64,000 nucleotides of DNA from Terriglobia bacterium (GTDB lineage: Bacteria; Acidobacteriota; Terriglobia; Acidiferrales; UBA7541), in the NCBI GenBank assembly GCA_020073485.1, contig JAIQFB010000022.1, positions 97,714 to 161,713 of the forward strand, written 5' to 3'. The position numbers and the translations under genes are program-made. Position 1 is the first letter of the stretch. The number at the start of each line of letters is the position of its first letter. Shown in pieces: positions 1-8,583 of this stretch. The notes under the pieces were generated by a model. The model was not told where the DNA came from, made no database searches, and saw only the letters and a list, made by a program, of their open reading frames with translations.

Positions 1-1034
1 GAAAAGCCCACCTTCATGCGCCCGTGCAGGCTGGGACGCGCGCGGCCGATGTAGTTCTCTTCCTCGCGGGTGATGCGCATCATGACCGGGGCGCCGACTT
101 TTTTGGACAGCAGCGCGGGAATCACCAGCGTGATGTCGCCGGTGATCTTGCTGCCAAATCCGCCGCCCGTATACTCACTGATAAATACGACGTTGCTTTG
201 ATCGATGCCCAGCCAGCGCGCGATGGCCGGCACGGTCTGAGCCGTGCTTTGCGTGCCGGTGTGCACGAAGACTTTGCCGTTCTGCCAGTAAGCCATGGTG
301 GTGCGCGTTTCCAGGCACTGGTGGCTGGTGTTCGGCGTGACAAAGGTTTCGTCCAGCACCAGCGCGGCGTTCTTGAAGCCCGCGTCGATGTCGCCGACGT
401 GCCACTCTTCGGTCGCCTTGCCCATCGGCAGGCGACCCGACTTAGCGTCTTCAAAATCCTCATTCGTCCATTTCACGGTCTGCAGATCGGGCGGCGTCAC
501 TGGCGGCCTCTCCCCCGGTTTCGGCGGAGGGGGCGGCAAGCGCACCCAGGCGTTCCCATCCGTTCTGGCATTCGGGCCGCCGGGCCGCAGGCTGACCAGC
601 GGATCGACTACGAAGGGCAAGGGCTCCAGATTAATTTTAATTTTTTCAATCGCCTCGGCGGCGGTCAGCTCGTCAATCGCGGCCACGGCCAGAATCGGCT
701 GGCCTTGAAACAGCGGCTCATTGGTCAGCGCCTGATATCCCCGCGGGTTCGCGAGGATGACGGTGCCGTTGTCGGTGATGCTGTTGGCCGGAGCGGGCAG
801 GTCGTCCGCGGTGAGGATGGCTTTGACTCCGGGCATGGCCAGCGCGGCGCTTGCGTCAATGCTGCGGACGCGCGCATGCGGCATGGGGCTAAGCGCCAGC
901 TTGCAGAAGAGCATGCCGTCGGCGCGATAATCCTCGGCGTATTTGGCCTTCCCCGTGACTTTCGCATAGAGGTCGCCGGTGGTGTAGTTCTTTCCGATCA
1001 GGTTGTACTTCTTTGGTGGCGTTACGTTTGGCAT
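1..1034 (-). CDS. Xanthine dehydrogenase/aldehyde oxidase family, molybdopterin-binding large subunit (partial)
   Basis: This is the catalytic subunit of a molybdenum hydroxylase, which would oxidise an aldehyde or N-heterocycle with electrons passing to the Fe-S subunit next door. Reading begins at the ATG at 1034, two bases after the stop of the Fe-S gene, and runs open off the left edge, so about 344 N-terminal residues are seen. The N-terminus has the usual VTGKAKYAEDY and AMPGVKAILTADDLP stretches, and GGGFGSK near residue 285 is the cofactor-contacting loop. A proline-rich insert (PPPPPKPGERPP) lies near residue 170. The substrate cannot be told from this fragment. Pairing with a Tat-exported partner suggests a periplasmic complex (inference). 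Confidence 0.88.
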   Translation of the reverse strand, partial: MPNVTPPKKYNLIGKNYTTGDLYAKVTGKAKYAEDYRADGMLFCKLALSPMPHARVRSIDASAALAMPGVKAILTADDLPAPANSITDNGTVILANPRGYQALTNEPLFQGQPILAVAAIDELTAAEAIEKIKINLEPLPFVVDPLVSLRPGGPNARTDGNAWVRLPPPPPKPGERPPVTPPDLQTVKWTNEDFEDAKSGRLPMGKATEEWHVGDIDAGFKNAALVLDETFVTPNTSHQCLETRTTMAYWQNGKVFVHTGTQSTAQTVPAIARWLGIDQSNVVFISEYTGGGFGSKITGDITLVIPALLSKKVGAPVMMRITREEENYIGRARPSLHGRMKVGF

Positions 1035-1036
1035 GT

Positions 1037-1672
1037 TTACGCCTTCCTCAGATTCTCTGCGCCGCGCATCATGGCGGTGAGAATCTTGTCATAGTCCTGG
1101 CAGCGGCACAGGTTGCCGGAAATCCCGTGGGCTAGTTCCGCGCGCGTGGGGTTGGGATTGGTCTTCAGGTATCCCACTGTCGCCATGACAAAGCCCGACA
1201 TGCAGAACGCACATTGAAAACCCTGTTGATCGATGACGCCCTGCTGCACCGGGTGCAGCGTGCCATCAGGCTTGGCGAGTCCTTCGATCGTCTGGATCTT
1301 CTTGTCGCGTACGGTGTGCGTGAACACCGAGCAGGAGTAGTACGGCACGTCGTCGATGAGCACCGTGCAGGCGCCGCATTCGGCCTGGTCGCAGCCGATC
1401 TTCGTGCCCGTCAGCCCCAGCTTGTAGCGCAGCGTCATCACCAGCGTCTCTTGCTTCATGACGTCCACGCGCCGCTGCTGCCCGTTGACATTGAGCGTGA
1501 TCAGCCGGTCGACCGCACCGGGAGCCGAAGCCTGGCCCCACACCTTGGAGACGCGGAATAAATAGCTGGTCGACGACACCGCGCCCGCCGCGATGACGCT
1601 CTTGATGACGTCCCGCCTCGAAATTGCATTTGCGTTCGAGGTTTTGGGCTCCGCGAGTTCGTTTTCTGCCAT
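1037..1672 (-). CDS. (2Fe-2S)-binding subunit of molybdenum hydroxylase, Tat-exported
   Basis: Small electron-transfer subunit of 211 residues carrying two 2Fe-2S clusters. The ferredoxin-like domain shows CDQAECGAC and a later Cys (plant-type cluster), and the all-helical domain shows CAFCMSG and CRCQ. A twin-arginine motif SRRDVIK at residues 18-24 followed by a short hydrophobic stretch indicates Tat export of the folded protein, probably carrying the large subunit with it. The gene lies directly upstream of the large subunit with a 2-base gap, so they form one operon. No FAD subunit gene is visible, as in IorAB-type enzymes. The ATG at 1672 follows a purine-rich stretch matching GGGGACTT. 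Confidence 0.9.
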   Translation of the reverse strand: MAENELAEPKTSNANAISRRDVIKSVIAAGAVSSTSYLFRVSKVWGQASAPGAVDRLITLNVNGQQRRVDVMKQETLVMTLRYKLGLTGTKIGCDQAECGACTVLIDDVPYYSCSVFTHTVRDKKIQTIEGLAKPDGTLHPVQQGVIDQQGFQCAFCMSGFVMATVGYLKTNPNPTRAELAHGISGNLCRCQDYDKILTAMMRGAENLRKA

Positions 1673-1705
1673 CGGAAGTCCCCTTTATAGATGTGGATGC
1701 AACAT

Positions 1706-1735
1706 TGTATACGCCCTGTACTGGGGGTGTGTCAA
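1706..1735 (-). promoter_or_regulatory. Sigma-70-type promoter of the molybdenum hydroxylase operon
   Basis: On the minus strand there is a perfect TTGACA (1735-1730), an 18-base spacer and TATACA (1711-1706), about 35 bases before the ATG at 1672. Assigned by sequence only. Confidence 0.5.
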
Positions 1736-1800
1736 CTGCGCAGATACCACCCTGAAGAAACCGCTGAAAATGGGCCGTCAAGACGCACATCACACCCAAA

Positions 1801-1816
1801 TGTGACCTACGTCACA
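1801..1816. promoter_or_regulatory. CRP/FNR-superfamily type operator
   Basis: TGTGA-CCTACG-TCACA is a perfect match to the classical CRP half-site arrangement (TGTGA-N6-TCACA). It lies about 73 bases upstream of the minus-strand -35 box and 300 bases upstream of the plus-strand oxidoreductase, so it could act on either. Which regulator binds is not shown; no CRP-type gene is in this window. Confidence 0.5.
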
Positions 1817-2116
1817 TCCGCTTTTGCCCCTTCCATAGTAAATATGTTTGTGTTGTGGCCGATATAGCCTGAGAACGCCATGCGCGGTGATCGGTGGCCG
1901 GCCTCCCGGGTTGGGTTCACGGAGGCTTTGTTGGCTGTAATCAGGCGACCCACGGGGTTGGTGCGTCGTTGCTTACTTCCTCGTCGAGACGGGCCCGTTG
2001 CACCGGTTGGAGTTGCAGGCAAAAAAGTTGCCTTGGCGAATGACGGCTCAATCTGATACAACTCAGCCATTGGTTGGGTCCACCGTTCCCAGGAATCTCT
2101 CGGGAGGAACTGTACT

Positions 2117-5100
2117 ATGAAGGTTAAACCTCGTTTTCCCGGCATTCGCGTAACCGCCAATGGAAATCAGCTGGTCTCCTACCACACGGAAACACGCATC
2201 ACGGATGCGGGAATCTTTTTTCCGATTACGCCGTCCACCGAGGGAGGCGAACTATATCAGCAGGCCTTCGCCGAGGGAAAATTGAATGTCTTCGGCCAGA
2301 GCACCATTGCCATCGAGGCCGAAGGGGAGCACGCCGCACAGGGCGGAGCCATTGCCCATTCGGTCTGCGGGCGCAGGGTCGTCAATTTTACGTCCGGCCA
2401 GGGCGTCGTCTACGGAATCGAGCAGTATTATCACGCGCCGGGAAAATGCTCCACGATGGTCATCGAAGTGGGCGCCCGCGCCCTCACCAAGCACGCGCTG
2501 AACGTGCACTGCGGCCACGACGACGTGTACGGCTCGCTCGACACGGGTTGGATCACTTTGTTCGGGAAGGACGCGCAACAGGCCGCCGACCAGGCGCTGA
2601 TCATCCGGCGGGTGTGCGAACTCAGCCTGACTCCCGGCATGAACGTGCAGGACGGATTCCTCACTTCCCACCTCGAACGCACGTTCTACAAGCACGAATC
2701 GCAACTGATGCGCGAATACCTGGGCGCTCCCGACGACATCATCGACTGCCCCACCGAAAGCCAGCGCGTGCTGTTTGGCCCGAAACGCCGGCGCGTTCCG
2801 GCCATGATCGATCTGACTAATCCCGTTCTTCTCGGCCCGGTACAGAATCAAGAGCACTACATGCAGGGCGTGGTGGCGCGGCGCAATAATTTTACCGAAC
2901 CTATTTTGCAATTTTTGGAAGAGGCTTACGAAGATTTTGGAAAGCTGACCGGGCGCTACTACGGTCTAATTACGCAGTACAAGACCGAAGACGCCGATAC
3001 CGTTTTCGTTTCCCTGGGCTCCGCTGCGGAAAATATCGAAGCGGCCGTCGATTACCTGCGGGAACGCCGCAACGCCAAGGTCGGCTCGATTCACCTCAAC
3101 GTCATACGTCCCTTCCCGGAAGCGGCCGTGGTGAAGGCGCTGGCCGGCAAAAAGAATGTCATCATCCTGGAACGCACCGACGAACCCATGGCCGGCGACA
3201 ATCCCATGGGGCGTGATATCCGCACCGCGCTGAGCAAGGCCATTTCAGCCCCGGGACGTCCAACGACGGAAGGCTTGCCGGGGATCACGGCCGAGCAGAT
3301 GCCGCGCCTGTTCGGCGGCACCTACGGCCTGGGTTCGCGCGACTTCCGCCCCGAACACGTGCTGGGCGCATACGAATTTGCCACCGGCACGCGTGCGCGC
3401 AAGGACGGCAAGAAAGCCTCGGACGGCGTCTCGTTCTTCGTGCTCGGCGTCGACCACCCGTACGAAGTGAAGTCCGACGAAACGCCTTCCCTGCTGCCCG
3501 AGGGCTCTGTAGCCGTGCGCTTCCATTCCATCGGGGGATGGGGCGCCATTACCACCGGAAAAAATCTGGGCGCGATCCTTGGCGACTTGAACGACCTGCT
3601 CTACGACCGCGACAAAATCGTGGACGACCTCGGCAATCCCAAGGAAATCATTCACGTCAGCGCCAATCCGAAATACGGTTCGGAGAAGAAAGGCGCGCCG
3701 ACGTCTTACTTCATGGTCGCCGCCGCGGAACGCGTGCGCGTGAACTGCGACCTGCGCCACGTGAACGTGGTGCTGTGCTGCGATCCCAAGGCCTTCACGC
3801 ACACCAATCCGCTGGACGGGATGTCCGAGGGCGGCTGCCTGGTGTGGGAGTCGGACGAGGAAGGCGAGCAGGCCTGGGAGCGGCTGCCGCTGTGGGCGCG
3901 CAAGCAGGTCATCGAAAAAAATATCCGCATTTTCACCTTGCCGGGCTTCAAAATCGCGCGCAACGCCACCGATCGCGCCGACCTGCAGTTGCGCATGCAG
4001 GGCAACGCCTTCCTCGGAGCGTTCTTCGCTGTATCCCCGCTGCTCGGCGAATTCCGTATCACGCAGGAACAGTTCCGGGACGTGGTTCACAAGCAATACG
4101 TGAAGAAATTCGGACGCCTGGGCGAAGCGGTCGTGAAGTCGAACATGGAAGTCATGACCCAGGGGTTCGAGCAGGTTCGCGAAATCCGCATCGGCGAAAT
4201 GCAGGCGCCGGACCGCTCCACGCTGCGCGGAATTCCGCTGTTGCCCGTGGTTCCCGATATGGCGGACGGCGGGAGCTGCGGTTCGGGTTGCCGCTCGCAT
4301 CCGATTCCGGCCGGCCAGCACGAGCGCACGCCGGTCACGCGCATCGCCACGTTTGACGCTGAGTATCGATCCAACTACGGGTACAACCAGCCGGCCACTC
4401 CGTTCATGTCGGTGGGCGTGATGGCCGCCGGCAGCGGCGACACCGCCTCCAAATATGTCGCGCGCCGCGAAACTCCTCTGTACATTCCTGAGAATTGCAC
4501 GCAGTGCATGGAGTGCATCGTGGTTTGCCCGGACACGGCGCTGCCCAACTGCTCGCAGGATCTGGGCACCGTGCTGCGCACCGCCGTCACCAATTACGTG
4601 TCCGACGAAGGCGAGCGCCTGAAGATGCTGCACACGCTGCCGGAAATCGAAAAGCGCACGCGCGCCATGATGAAGGAATCTCTAGCCAACAAGACGTTCA
4701 CCCCCATCAAGCAGATCATCCACAAGGTGACCAATGAGGTGGACGGATTCTCGGAAGAGGCCAAGCGCCAGTTCTTCGCCATCATGGAAAAAGTTCCCAT
4801 GGCCTACGAGAAGGTGAACGCCATCTTTTCGACGCCGGAAAGAAAGATTCCCGGAGGCGGCGGAATCTTTTCCATCTTCGTTTCGGACTTGTGCAAGGGA
4901 TGCGCCGCGTGCGTTACGGCCTGCGGCGAGCACGAAGCCCTGAAGATGGTGGCCGAAACCGAAGCGGTGAACGCGGAACACGAATCCGGCACGGCCTTCC
5001 TGAATCTGTTGCCGGACACGCCGCAAAAATACCTGGGCCTGTACGACAACGAGCGCCCCGAGGATTCCAAGACTGCTGCGCTGCGCAACATGCTGATGGT

Positions 5101-7138
5101 GCGGCGCAATTACGACGCGCTGGTGTCGGGCGACGGCGCCTGCGCGGGCTGCGGCGAAAAGAGCGTGCTGCGCAGCATCACGGCGGTCACCGAAGCCTAC
5201 ATGCGGCCGCTGTATCACGCCAAATCCAACCGCCTGCGCGCCAAGGCCGGCGAACTGGAAAAAGCGGGCGTGCAGAAGCTCGCCGAACTCAAGGCGCGCA
5301 GCCAGGAAGAGTACGACCTGTTCCGCCTGACTGTCGCGCACATGCTGATGGGCCTGGGCGGCGAGGATGAAAAGGACACCAAGGGGCGCATCGCGGCGCA
5401 CGGACCGATTTCGGACAAGGAAATCGTGGACGCCGTCGTCGCCGTGATGCTGAACGAGGCGTTTAACCACACGAACCTGCAGGCCATCGACGGGCGCCTC
5501 GCTAACGGGATGTCCGTAATGGCCATGGCCGCGCACACCGGCTGCAACACTGTGTATGGATCGACGCCTTCAAACAACCCGCATCCCTATCCCTGGATGA
5601 ACTCTCTGTTCCAGGACGGTATCACCGTCGGCTGGCTGATCGGCGAGAGCTTTATTCTCGATCACGGCCGCAGGTCGGTCATTCCCGAGCGCCTGGCCGA
5701 CGCGCTGCTGCAGCGCACGGAAAAAGTCATCACCGCGCGCGAATACTACGAATTCACGCACTTCTCCGACGCCGTGATGACCGACCAGGAGATTCACGAG
5801 CTTCCTAAAGTGTGGGTCGTCGGCGGCGATGGCGGCATGGGCGACATCGGCTATCAGAACATGTCGAAGGTGATTCTCCAGAACCGGCCGAACGTGAAAG
5901 CCCTGATGCTCGATACGCAGGTCTATTCCAATACCGGCGGGCAAAACTCGGACTCGACGCCCATGCTCGGCGGAAACGACATGAACGTCTTCGGGACCGC
6001 CACACAGGGAAAGAATGTCGAGAAGAAAACCGTGGCCGAAACGTTCTTGGCGGGCCACGGGTCGCCGTTCATCGCGCAGGTGTCGATCGCCAACGCGCCG
6101 AAACTTTACCGCGCCATTCTCGAAGGTCTGGAATACCGCGGCACCGCGTTCTTCCAGTGCTTCACCACCTGCCAGCCCGAACACGGAGTTTCCGACGACA
6201 TGGCGCTCGACCAGGCCCAGCGGGTTCGCGATTCGCGCGGGGCTCCCGAATTTGTCTTCGATCCGAAGCTCGGCGAAACCTATGCTGAAGCGCTCGACCT
6301 GAAGGGCAATCCTTCGATGGAGAAGGACTGGTACGAGACGAAATTCAAGGACACGAACGAACCCTACCGCTACACCGTTGCGCACTGGTGCACCACCGAA
6401 GCGCGCTTCCGCAATCACCTGAAGAAAATCAGAAAGGACGAAGCCGACAAGCTCATCTTCCTGGAAAATATGCTCGTGCGGATCACGCAACAAGACGTGG
6501 TCTACCGCCGCTACCTCACTCCCGGCCACCGGTCCTTCATTCCTGACTTCGGCGTGTACATCAAGGTGCCCGGTGCCAATGGCGGCGTCGAGTATCGCTC
6601 GCTGTCGCGCCAACTGGTCCTGTTCTGCGTGGAACGCCGCAAAGCCTGGCGGTTACTCCAAAGCAAGGCGGGCATCGAGAATAAGGAGTACAAAGCCCAG
6701 CGCTCCATTCTTGCGGACATGGATTCCGGCAAGATCACCAAGGAAGACCTCTTCGTGCGCGCCGAAGAATTGATGAAGGAGCGTGTCGCAGCCCTTACTC
6801 CGGCTCCGGCCGCTGCTCCGGCACGCCCCGCGGCTCCCGCCCAGGCGGCTGCCGCTGTTGCTCCGGCCCGCGCCGTGCTTCCCGTCCCCGCGGCGCCCAA
6901 ACCGCAAGCGTTGGCCGCGAAACAGCCGCCCAGCAGCGCGGCGCGACCCGTCCCGGAGCCGCAGGTATCGAAGAGGCCCGTGGTAACCACCGGAGCCGAC
7001 GACGTCATCGACATGGGCATTTGCCCGCTCTGCGAGGAAACGCTGAAACTTGCGTATCCCGATGCCGTGGACATCGGCGGACAGCTCGTTCACGCGTCGT
7101 GCGCTGCAAAAATGGTGGAGCATACACGGGGAGATTAG
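2117..7138 (+). CDS. Pyruvate/2-oxoacid:ferredoxin (flavodoxin) oxidoreductase, single-chain, with C-terminal extension
   Basis: Cytoplasmic thiamine-diphosphate iron-sulfur enzyme joining CoA to a 2-oxoacid (probably pyruvate) and reducing ferredoxin or flavodoxin. Order in the 1673 residues: pyrimidine-binding domain (FPITPSTEGGE near 34), middle and gamma domains, ferredoxin domain with CTQCMECIVVCP (about 794) and CKGCAACVTAC (about 925), then the TPP domain with GDGACAGCGE (about 1008), GDGGMGDIGY (about 1238) and DTQVYSNTGGQ. The family norm for NifJ-like enzymes is about 1200 residues. The excess includes a Cys-rich GGSCGSGCRSH spot near 720 and a Pro/Ala-rich linker from about 1560 ending in CPLC...HASC. 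ATG chosen because GGAGG lies 10 bases upstream. Substrate choice is inferred from family only. Confidence 0.9.
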   Translation: MKVKPRFPGIRVTANGNQLVSYHTETRITDAGIFFPITPSTEGGELYQQAFAEGKLNVFGQSTIAIEAEGEHAAQGGAIAHSVCGRRVVNFTSGQGVVYGIEQYYHAPGKCSTMVIEVGARALTKHALNVHCGHDDVYGSLDTGWITLFGKDAQQAADQALIIRRVCELSLTPGMNVQDGFLTSHLERTFYKHESQLMREYLGAPDDIIDCPTESQRVLFGPKRRRVPAMIDLTNPVLLGPVQNQEHYMQGVVARRNNFTEPILQFLEEAYEDFGKLTGRYYGLITQYKTEDADTVFVSLGSAAENIEAAVDYLRERRNAKVGSIHLNVIRPFPEAAVVKALAGKKNVIILERTDEPMAGDNPMGRDIRTALSKAISAPGRPTTEGLPGITAEQMPRLFGGTYGLGSRDFRPEHVLGAYEFATGTRARKDGKKASDGVSFFVLGVDHPYEVKSDETPSLLPEGSVAVRFHSIGGWGAITTGKNLGAILGDLNDLLYDRDKIVDDLGNPKEIIHVSANPKYGSEKKGAPTSYFMVAAAERVRVNCDLRHVNVVLCCDPKAFTHTNPLDGMSEGGCLVWESDEEGEQAWERLPLWARKQVIEKNIRIFTLPGFKIARNATDRADLQLRMQGNAFLGAFFAVSPLLGEFRITQEQFRDVVHKQYVKKFGRLGEAVVKSNMEVMTQGFEQVREIRIGEMQAPDRSTLRGIPLLPVVPDMADGGSCGSGCRSHPIPAGQHERTPVTRIATFDAEYRSNYGYNQPATPFMSVGVMAAGSGDTASKYVARRETPLYIPENCTQCMECIVVCPDTALPNCSQDLGTVLRTAVTNYVSDEGERLKMLHTLPEIEKRTRAMMKESLANKTFTPIKQIIHKVTNEVDGFSEEAKRQFFAIMEKVPMAYEKVNAIFSTPERKIPGGGGIFSIFVSDLCKGCAACVTACGEHEALKMVAETEAVNAEHESGTAFLNLLPDTPQKYLGLYDNERPEDSKTAALRNMLMVRRNYDALVSGDGACAGCGEKSVLRSITAVTEAYMRPLYHAKSNRLRAKAGELEKAGVQKLAELKARSQEEYDLFRLTVAHMLMGLGGEDEKDTKGRIAAHGPISDKEIVDAVVAVMLNEAFNHTNLQAIDGRLANGMSVMAMAAHTGCNTVYGSTPSNNPHPYPWMNSLFQDGITVGWLIGESFILDHGRRSVIPERLADALLQRTEKVITAREYYEFTHFSDAVMTDQEIHELPKVWVVGGDGGMGDIGYQNMSKVILQNRPNVKALMLDTQVYSNTGGQNSDSTPMLGGNDMNVFGTATQGKNVEKKTVAETFLAGHGSPFIAQVSIANAPKLYRAILEGLEYRGTAFFQCFTTCQPEHGVSDDMALDQAQRVRDSRGAPEFVFDPKLGETYAEALDLKGNPSMEKDWYETKFKDTNEPYRYTVAHWCTTEARFRNHLKKIRKDEADKLIFLENMLVRITQQDVVYRRYLTPGHRSFIPDFGVYIKVPGANGGVEYRSLSRQLVLFCVERRKAWRLLQSKAGIENKEYKAQRSILADMDSGKITKEDLFVRAEELMKERVAALTPAPAAAPARPAAPAQAAAAVAPARAVLPVPAAPKPQALAAKQPPSSAARPVPEPQVSKRPVVTTGADDVIDMGICPLCEETLKLAYPDAVDIGGQLVHASCAAKMVEHTRGD

Positions 7139-7214
7139 GCCAGTCCTCGGCGGAGCCAAGGACTAAGTCCTATTGTCCGGCATTGCTGCAAGCCCCGTCA
7201 GGGGCGAAAGAAAG

Positions 7215-7238
7215 TACCCAGCGCGCAAGCGCTGGGTA
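7215..7238. repeat. Perfect 10-bp hairpin
   Basis: TACCCAGCGC pairs with GCGCTGGGTA around the loop GCAA. It lies 77 bases after the oxidoreductase stop and has no T-run, so it is more likely part of the dispersed repeat than a classical terminator. Confidence 0.6.
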
Positions 7239-7253
7239 GGCCTCGCGAAAAAG

Positions 7254-7309
7254 AAGAGCCCCGTAGGGGCGGCACAAAGTGAGCTATGTGCCGCCCCTAG
7301 GGGGCTCTT
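7254..7309. repeat. 23-bp inverted repeat (one mismatch) with 10-base loop
   Basis: The arms 7254-7276 and 7287-7309 pair over 23 bases with a single mismatch. The core is GCCCCGTAGGGGCGGCAC. It sits between convergent genes and may act as a bidirectional transcription stop. The palindromic build is like REP-type dispersed elements (inference). Confidence 0.65.
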
Positions 7310-7494
7310 TACATGATTGCCCGGCATTCCCAACGTTCCCACGGTGGACTACGTTGTACTGTCCCTCCGGGACTTTGGAAAAATCGCCGGCGAGACCCCG
7401 GCGCCACGAAATACCGGCGTGCCCGAGAAAGTCGCGGGACAGTCAGAAATTGAAAATCGCCGGCTTGCGTGCTCCTCCGAAATGCCTCGCTCCT

Positions 7495-8154
7495 TTAAAT
7501 TTTTCCCGGCGATTTGGCGGCGGTTCCCGTCTTCTGCTCCCATTCTTTAAGAGGAATGCGCGGCAACTCAAATAAATCGGAAGTCCGGGCGTACCAACCG
7601 GTGCCGTGCATGCGCCCGATCAGCTTCAGGTTGGGCGTATCGATGTAATGCTTCGAGGCGTCCAGCACCAGATTGTCGCGGACGTGCATGGCCACCACGT
7701 GGCCCAGCACCAACCCGCTTTCCCCCAGTTCGACAATCTGCATCAGCTCGCATTCCATAGCCACGGGGCTTTCCGCGATGCGTGGCGGCTTCACACGCAC
7801 CGAAGCCACCGGAGTCAATCCGGCCATGGATAGCTCATCCACGCCGGGATCAAAATCGATGGCTGTGATATTCATTTGTTCCGCATTTTCTTCCGACACA
7901 AGATTCACCACGAACTGCCCGGTCTCGCGAATATTGGCGCGGCTGTCCTTGGCCTGCCCCGGCCTGCGGCTTCCAATCCCAATTCCCACCACCGGAGGAT
8001 CTCCGGCAAAGGCATTAAAGAATGAAAACGGCGCGGCGTTGATCACGCCCTTAGCGTCCTGGCTGACGACCCAGGCGATCGGGCGCGGCGTCACCGTCGA
8101 AACCAGAAGCTTGTAGCATTCCCGGGCCGGGATATTCGCAAAGTCGAACAGCAT
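7495..8154 (-). CDS. Flavin reductase-like domain protein (FMN-binding split barrel)
   Basis: A 219-residue protein of the flavin reductase/DIM6-NTAB family. Such proteins bind FMN and either reduce free flavin for a partner monooxygenase or act as oxidoreductases themselves. Family features seen are STVTPRPIAWVVSQD near residues 19-33, NAAPFSFFNAFAGDPP around 38-53 and NFVVN-like FVVNLVSEENAEQMN near 85. The ATG at 8154 was preferred over an upstream in-frame start at 8277 because GGGAGG lies just before it and homologues begin at the split-barrel strand. No partner monooxygenase is adjacent, so the substrate is unknown. Confidence 0.85.
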   Translation of the reverse strand: MLFDFANIPARECYKLLVSTVTPRPIAWVVSQDAKGVINAAPFSFFNAFAGDPPVVGIGIGSRRPGQAKDSRANIRETGQFVVNLVSEENAEQMNITAIDFDPGVDELSMAGLTPVASVRVKPPRIAESPVAMECELMQIVELGESGLVLGHVVAMHVRDNLVLDASKHYIDTPNLKLIGRMHGTGWYARTSDLFELPRIPLKEWEQKTGTAAKSPGKI

Positions 8155-8274
8155 GGAGTGTCCTCCCAAAATGAAGTTCCTATAGTAATCCCGCTCGAGG
8201 GAACCTGAAGCAGGAATTGAATTAAAGATACCCCGCAGTAGGAAGCTCAAGGGTGGGGCACTATTGGTTGACCA

Positions 8275-8307
8275 CACGTAAAATACGTGCTACACGTATT
8301 ATACGTG
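8275..8307. promoter_or_regulatory. Paired operators of the toxin-antitoxin locus
   Basis: Two identical palindromes CACGTA-N3-TACGTG lie at 8275-8289 and 8293-8307, with centres 18 bases apart. They begin just after a TTGACC-like -35 element (8268-8273) and end 21 bases before the antitoxin ATG. Ribbon-helix-helix antitoxins typically bind such repeated palindromes to repress their own promoter, so autoregulation is the natural reading (inference). Confidence 0.6.
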
Positions 8308-8328
8308 ACCTAGTGCGTCCGTGTTCGA

Positions 8329-8583
8329 ATGGCGACTACAAAGAACAACAGCAAACAGAATCTGACGATCAGCCTCGACCGGGAAGCGATCCGCAAGGCA
8401 AAGATTGTCGCCGCACGCCGCTCCACTTCCATCAGTGGGCTGCTGGCCCGCCAAATTGAAATTCTGATCGGTGAAGAGGAAGCCTACGAGCGCGCCGAAC
8501 GGCAGGCTCTGACCTTGCTGGACGAAGGATTTCATCTGGGTGGAAAAATACAAACCAGCCGCGATGATCTCCATGAGCGGTAA
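8329..8583 (+). CDS. Ribbon-helix-helix type antitoxin
   Basis: An 84-residue basic-then-acidic protein. Residues 10-45 (NLTISLDREAIRKAKIVAA then STSISGLLARQIE) fit a ribbon-helix-helix fold: one short beta strand followed by two helices. The acidic C-terminal tail would contact the toxin. It would neutralise the PIN toxin encoded by the next, overlapping gene and, with it, bind the paired palindromes upstream. Family assignment is by pattern and genetic context; there is no strong single motif. Confidence 0.75.
   Translation: MATTKNNSKQNLTISLDREAIRKAKIVAARRSTSISGLLARQIEILIGEEEAYERAERQALTLLDEGFHLGGKIQTSRDDLHER

Larger units (their letters stand above)
1673..2116. other. Divergent intergenic region, 444 bases
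   Basis: This spacer separates the molybdenum hydroxylase operon from the 2-oxoacid oxidoreductase gene. It contains the minus-strand promoter at 1706-1735 and a CRP-type palindrome at 1801-1816. I see no convincing coding sequence. The reading frame that crosses it on the minus strand runs into the start of the next gene and resembles no family. The last bases contain the ribosome site GGAGG (2102-2106) of the downstream gene. Confidence 0.6.
7139..7494. other. Intergenic region with hairpin repeats, 356 bases
   Basis: The spacer lies between a plus-strand and a minus-strand gene, so both transcripts end here. It carries a short perfect hairpin at 7215-7238 and a long one at 7254-7309. The remaining 7310-7494 shows no ribosome site or recognisable frame. 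Confidence 0.6.

Noticed and set aside
3245..4633. Long antisense frames opposite the oxidoreductase gene
   Set aside because: They mirror a strongly conserved coding strand; the protein text is His/Arg/Ala-rich without motifs.
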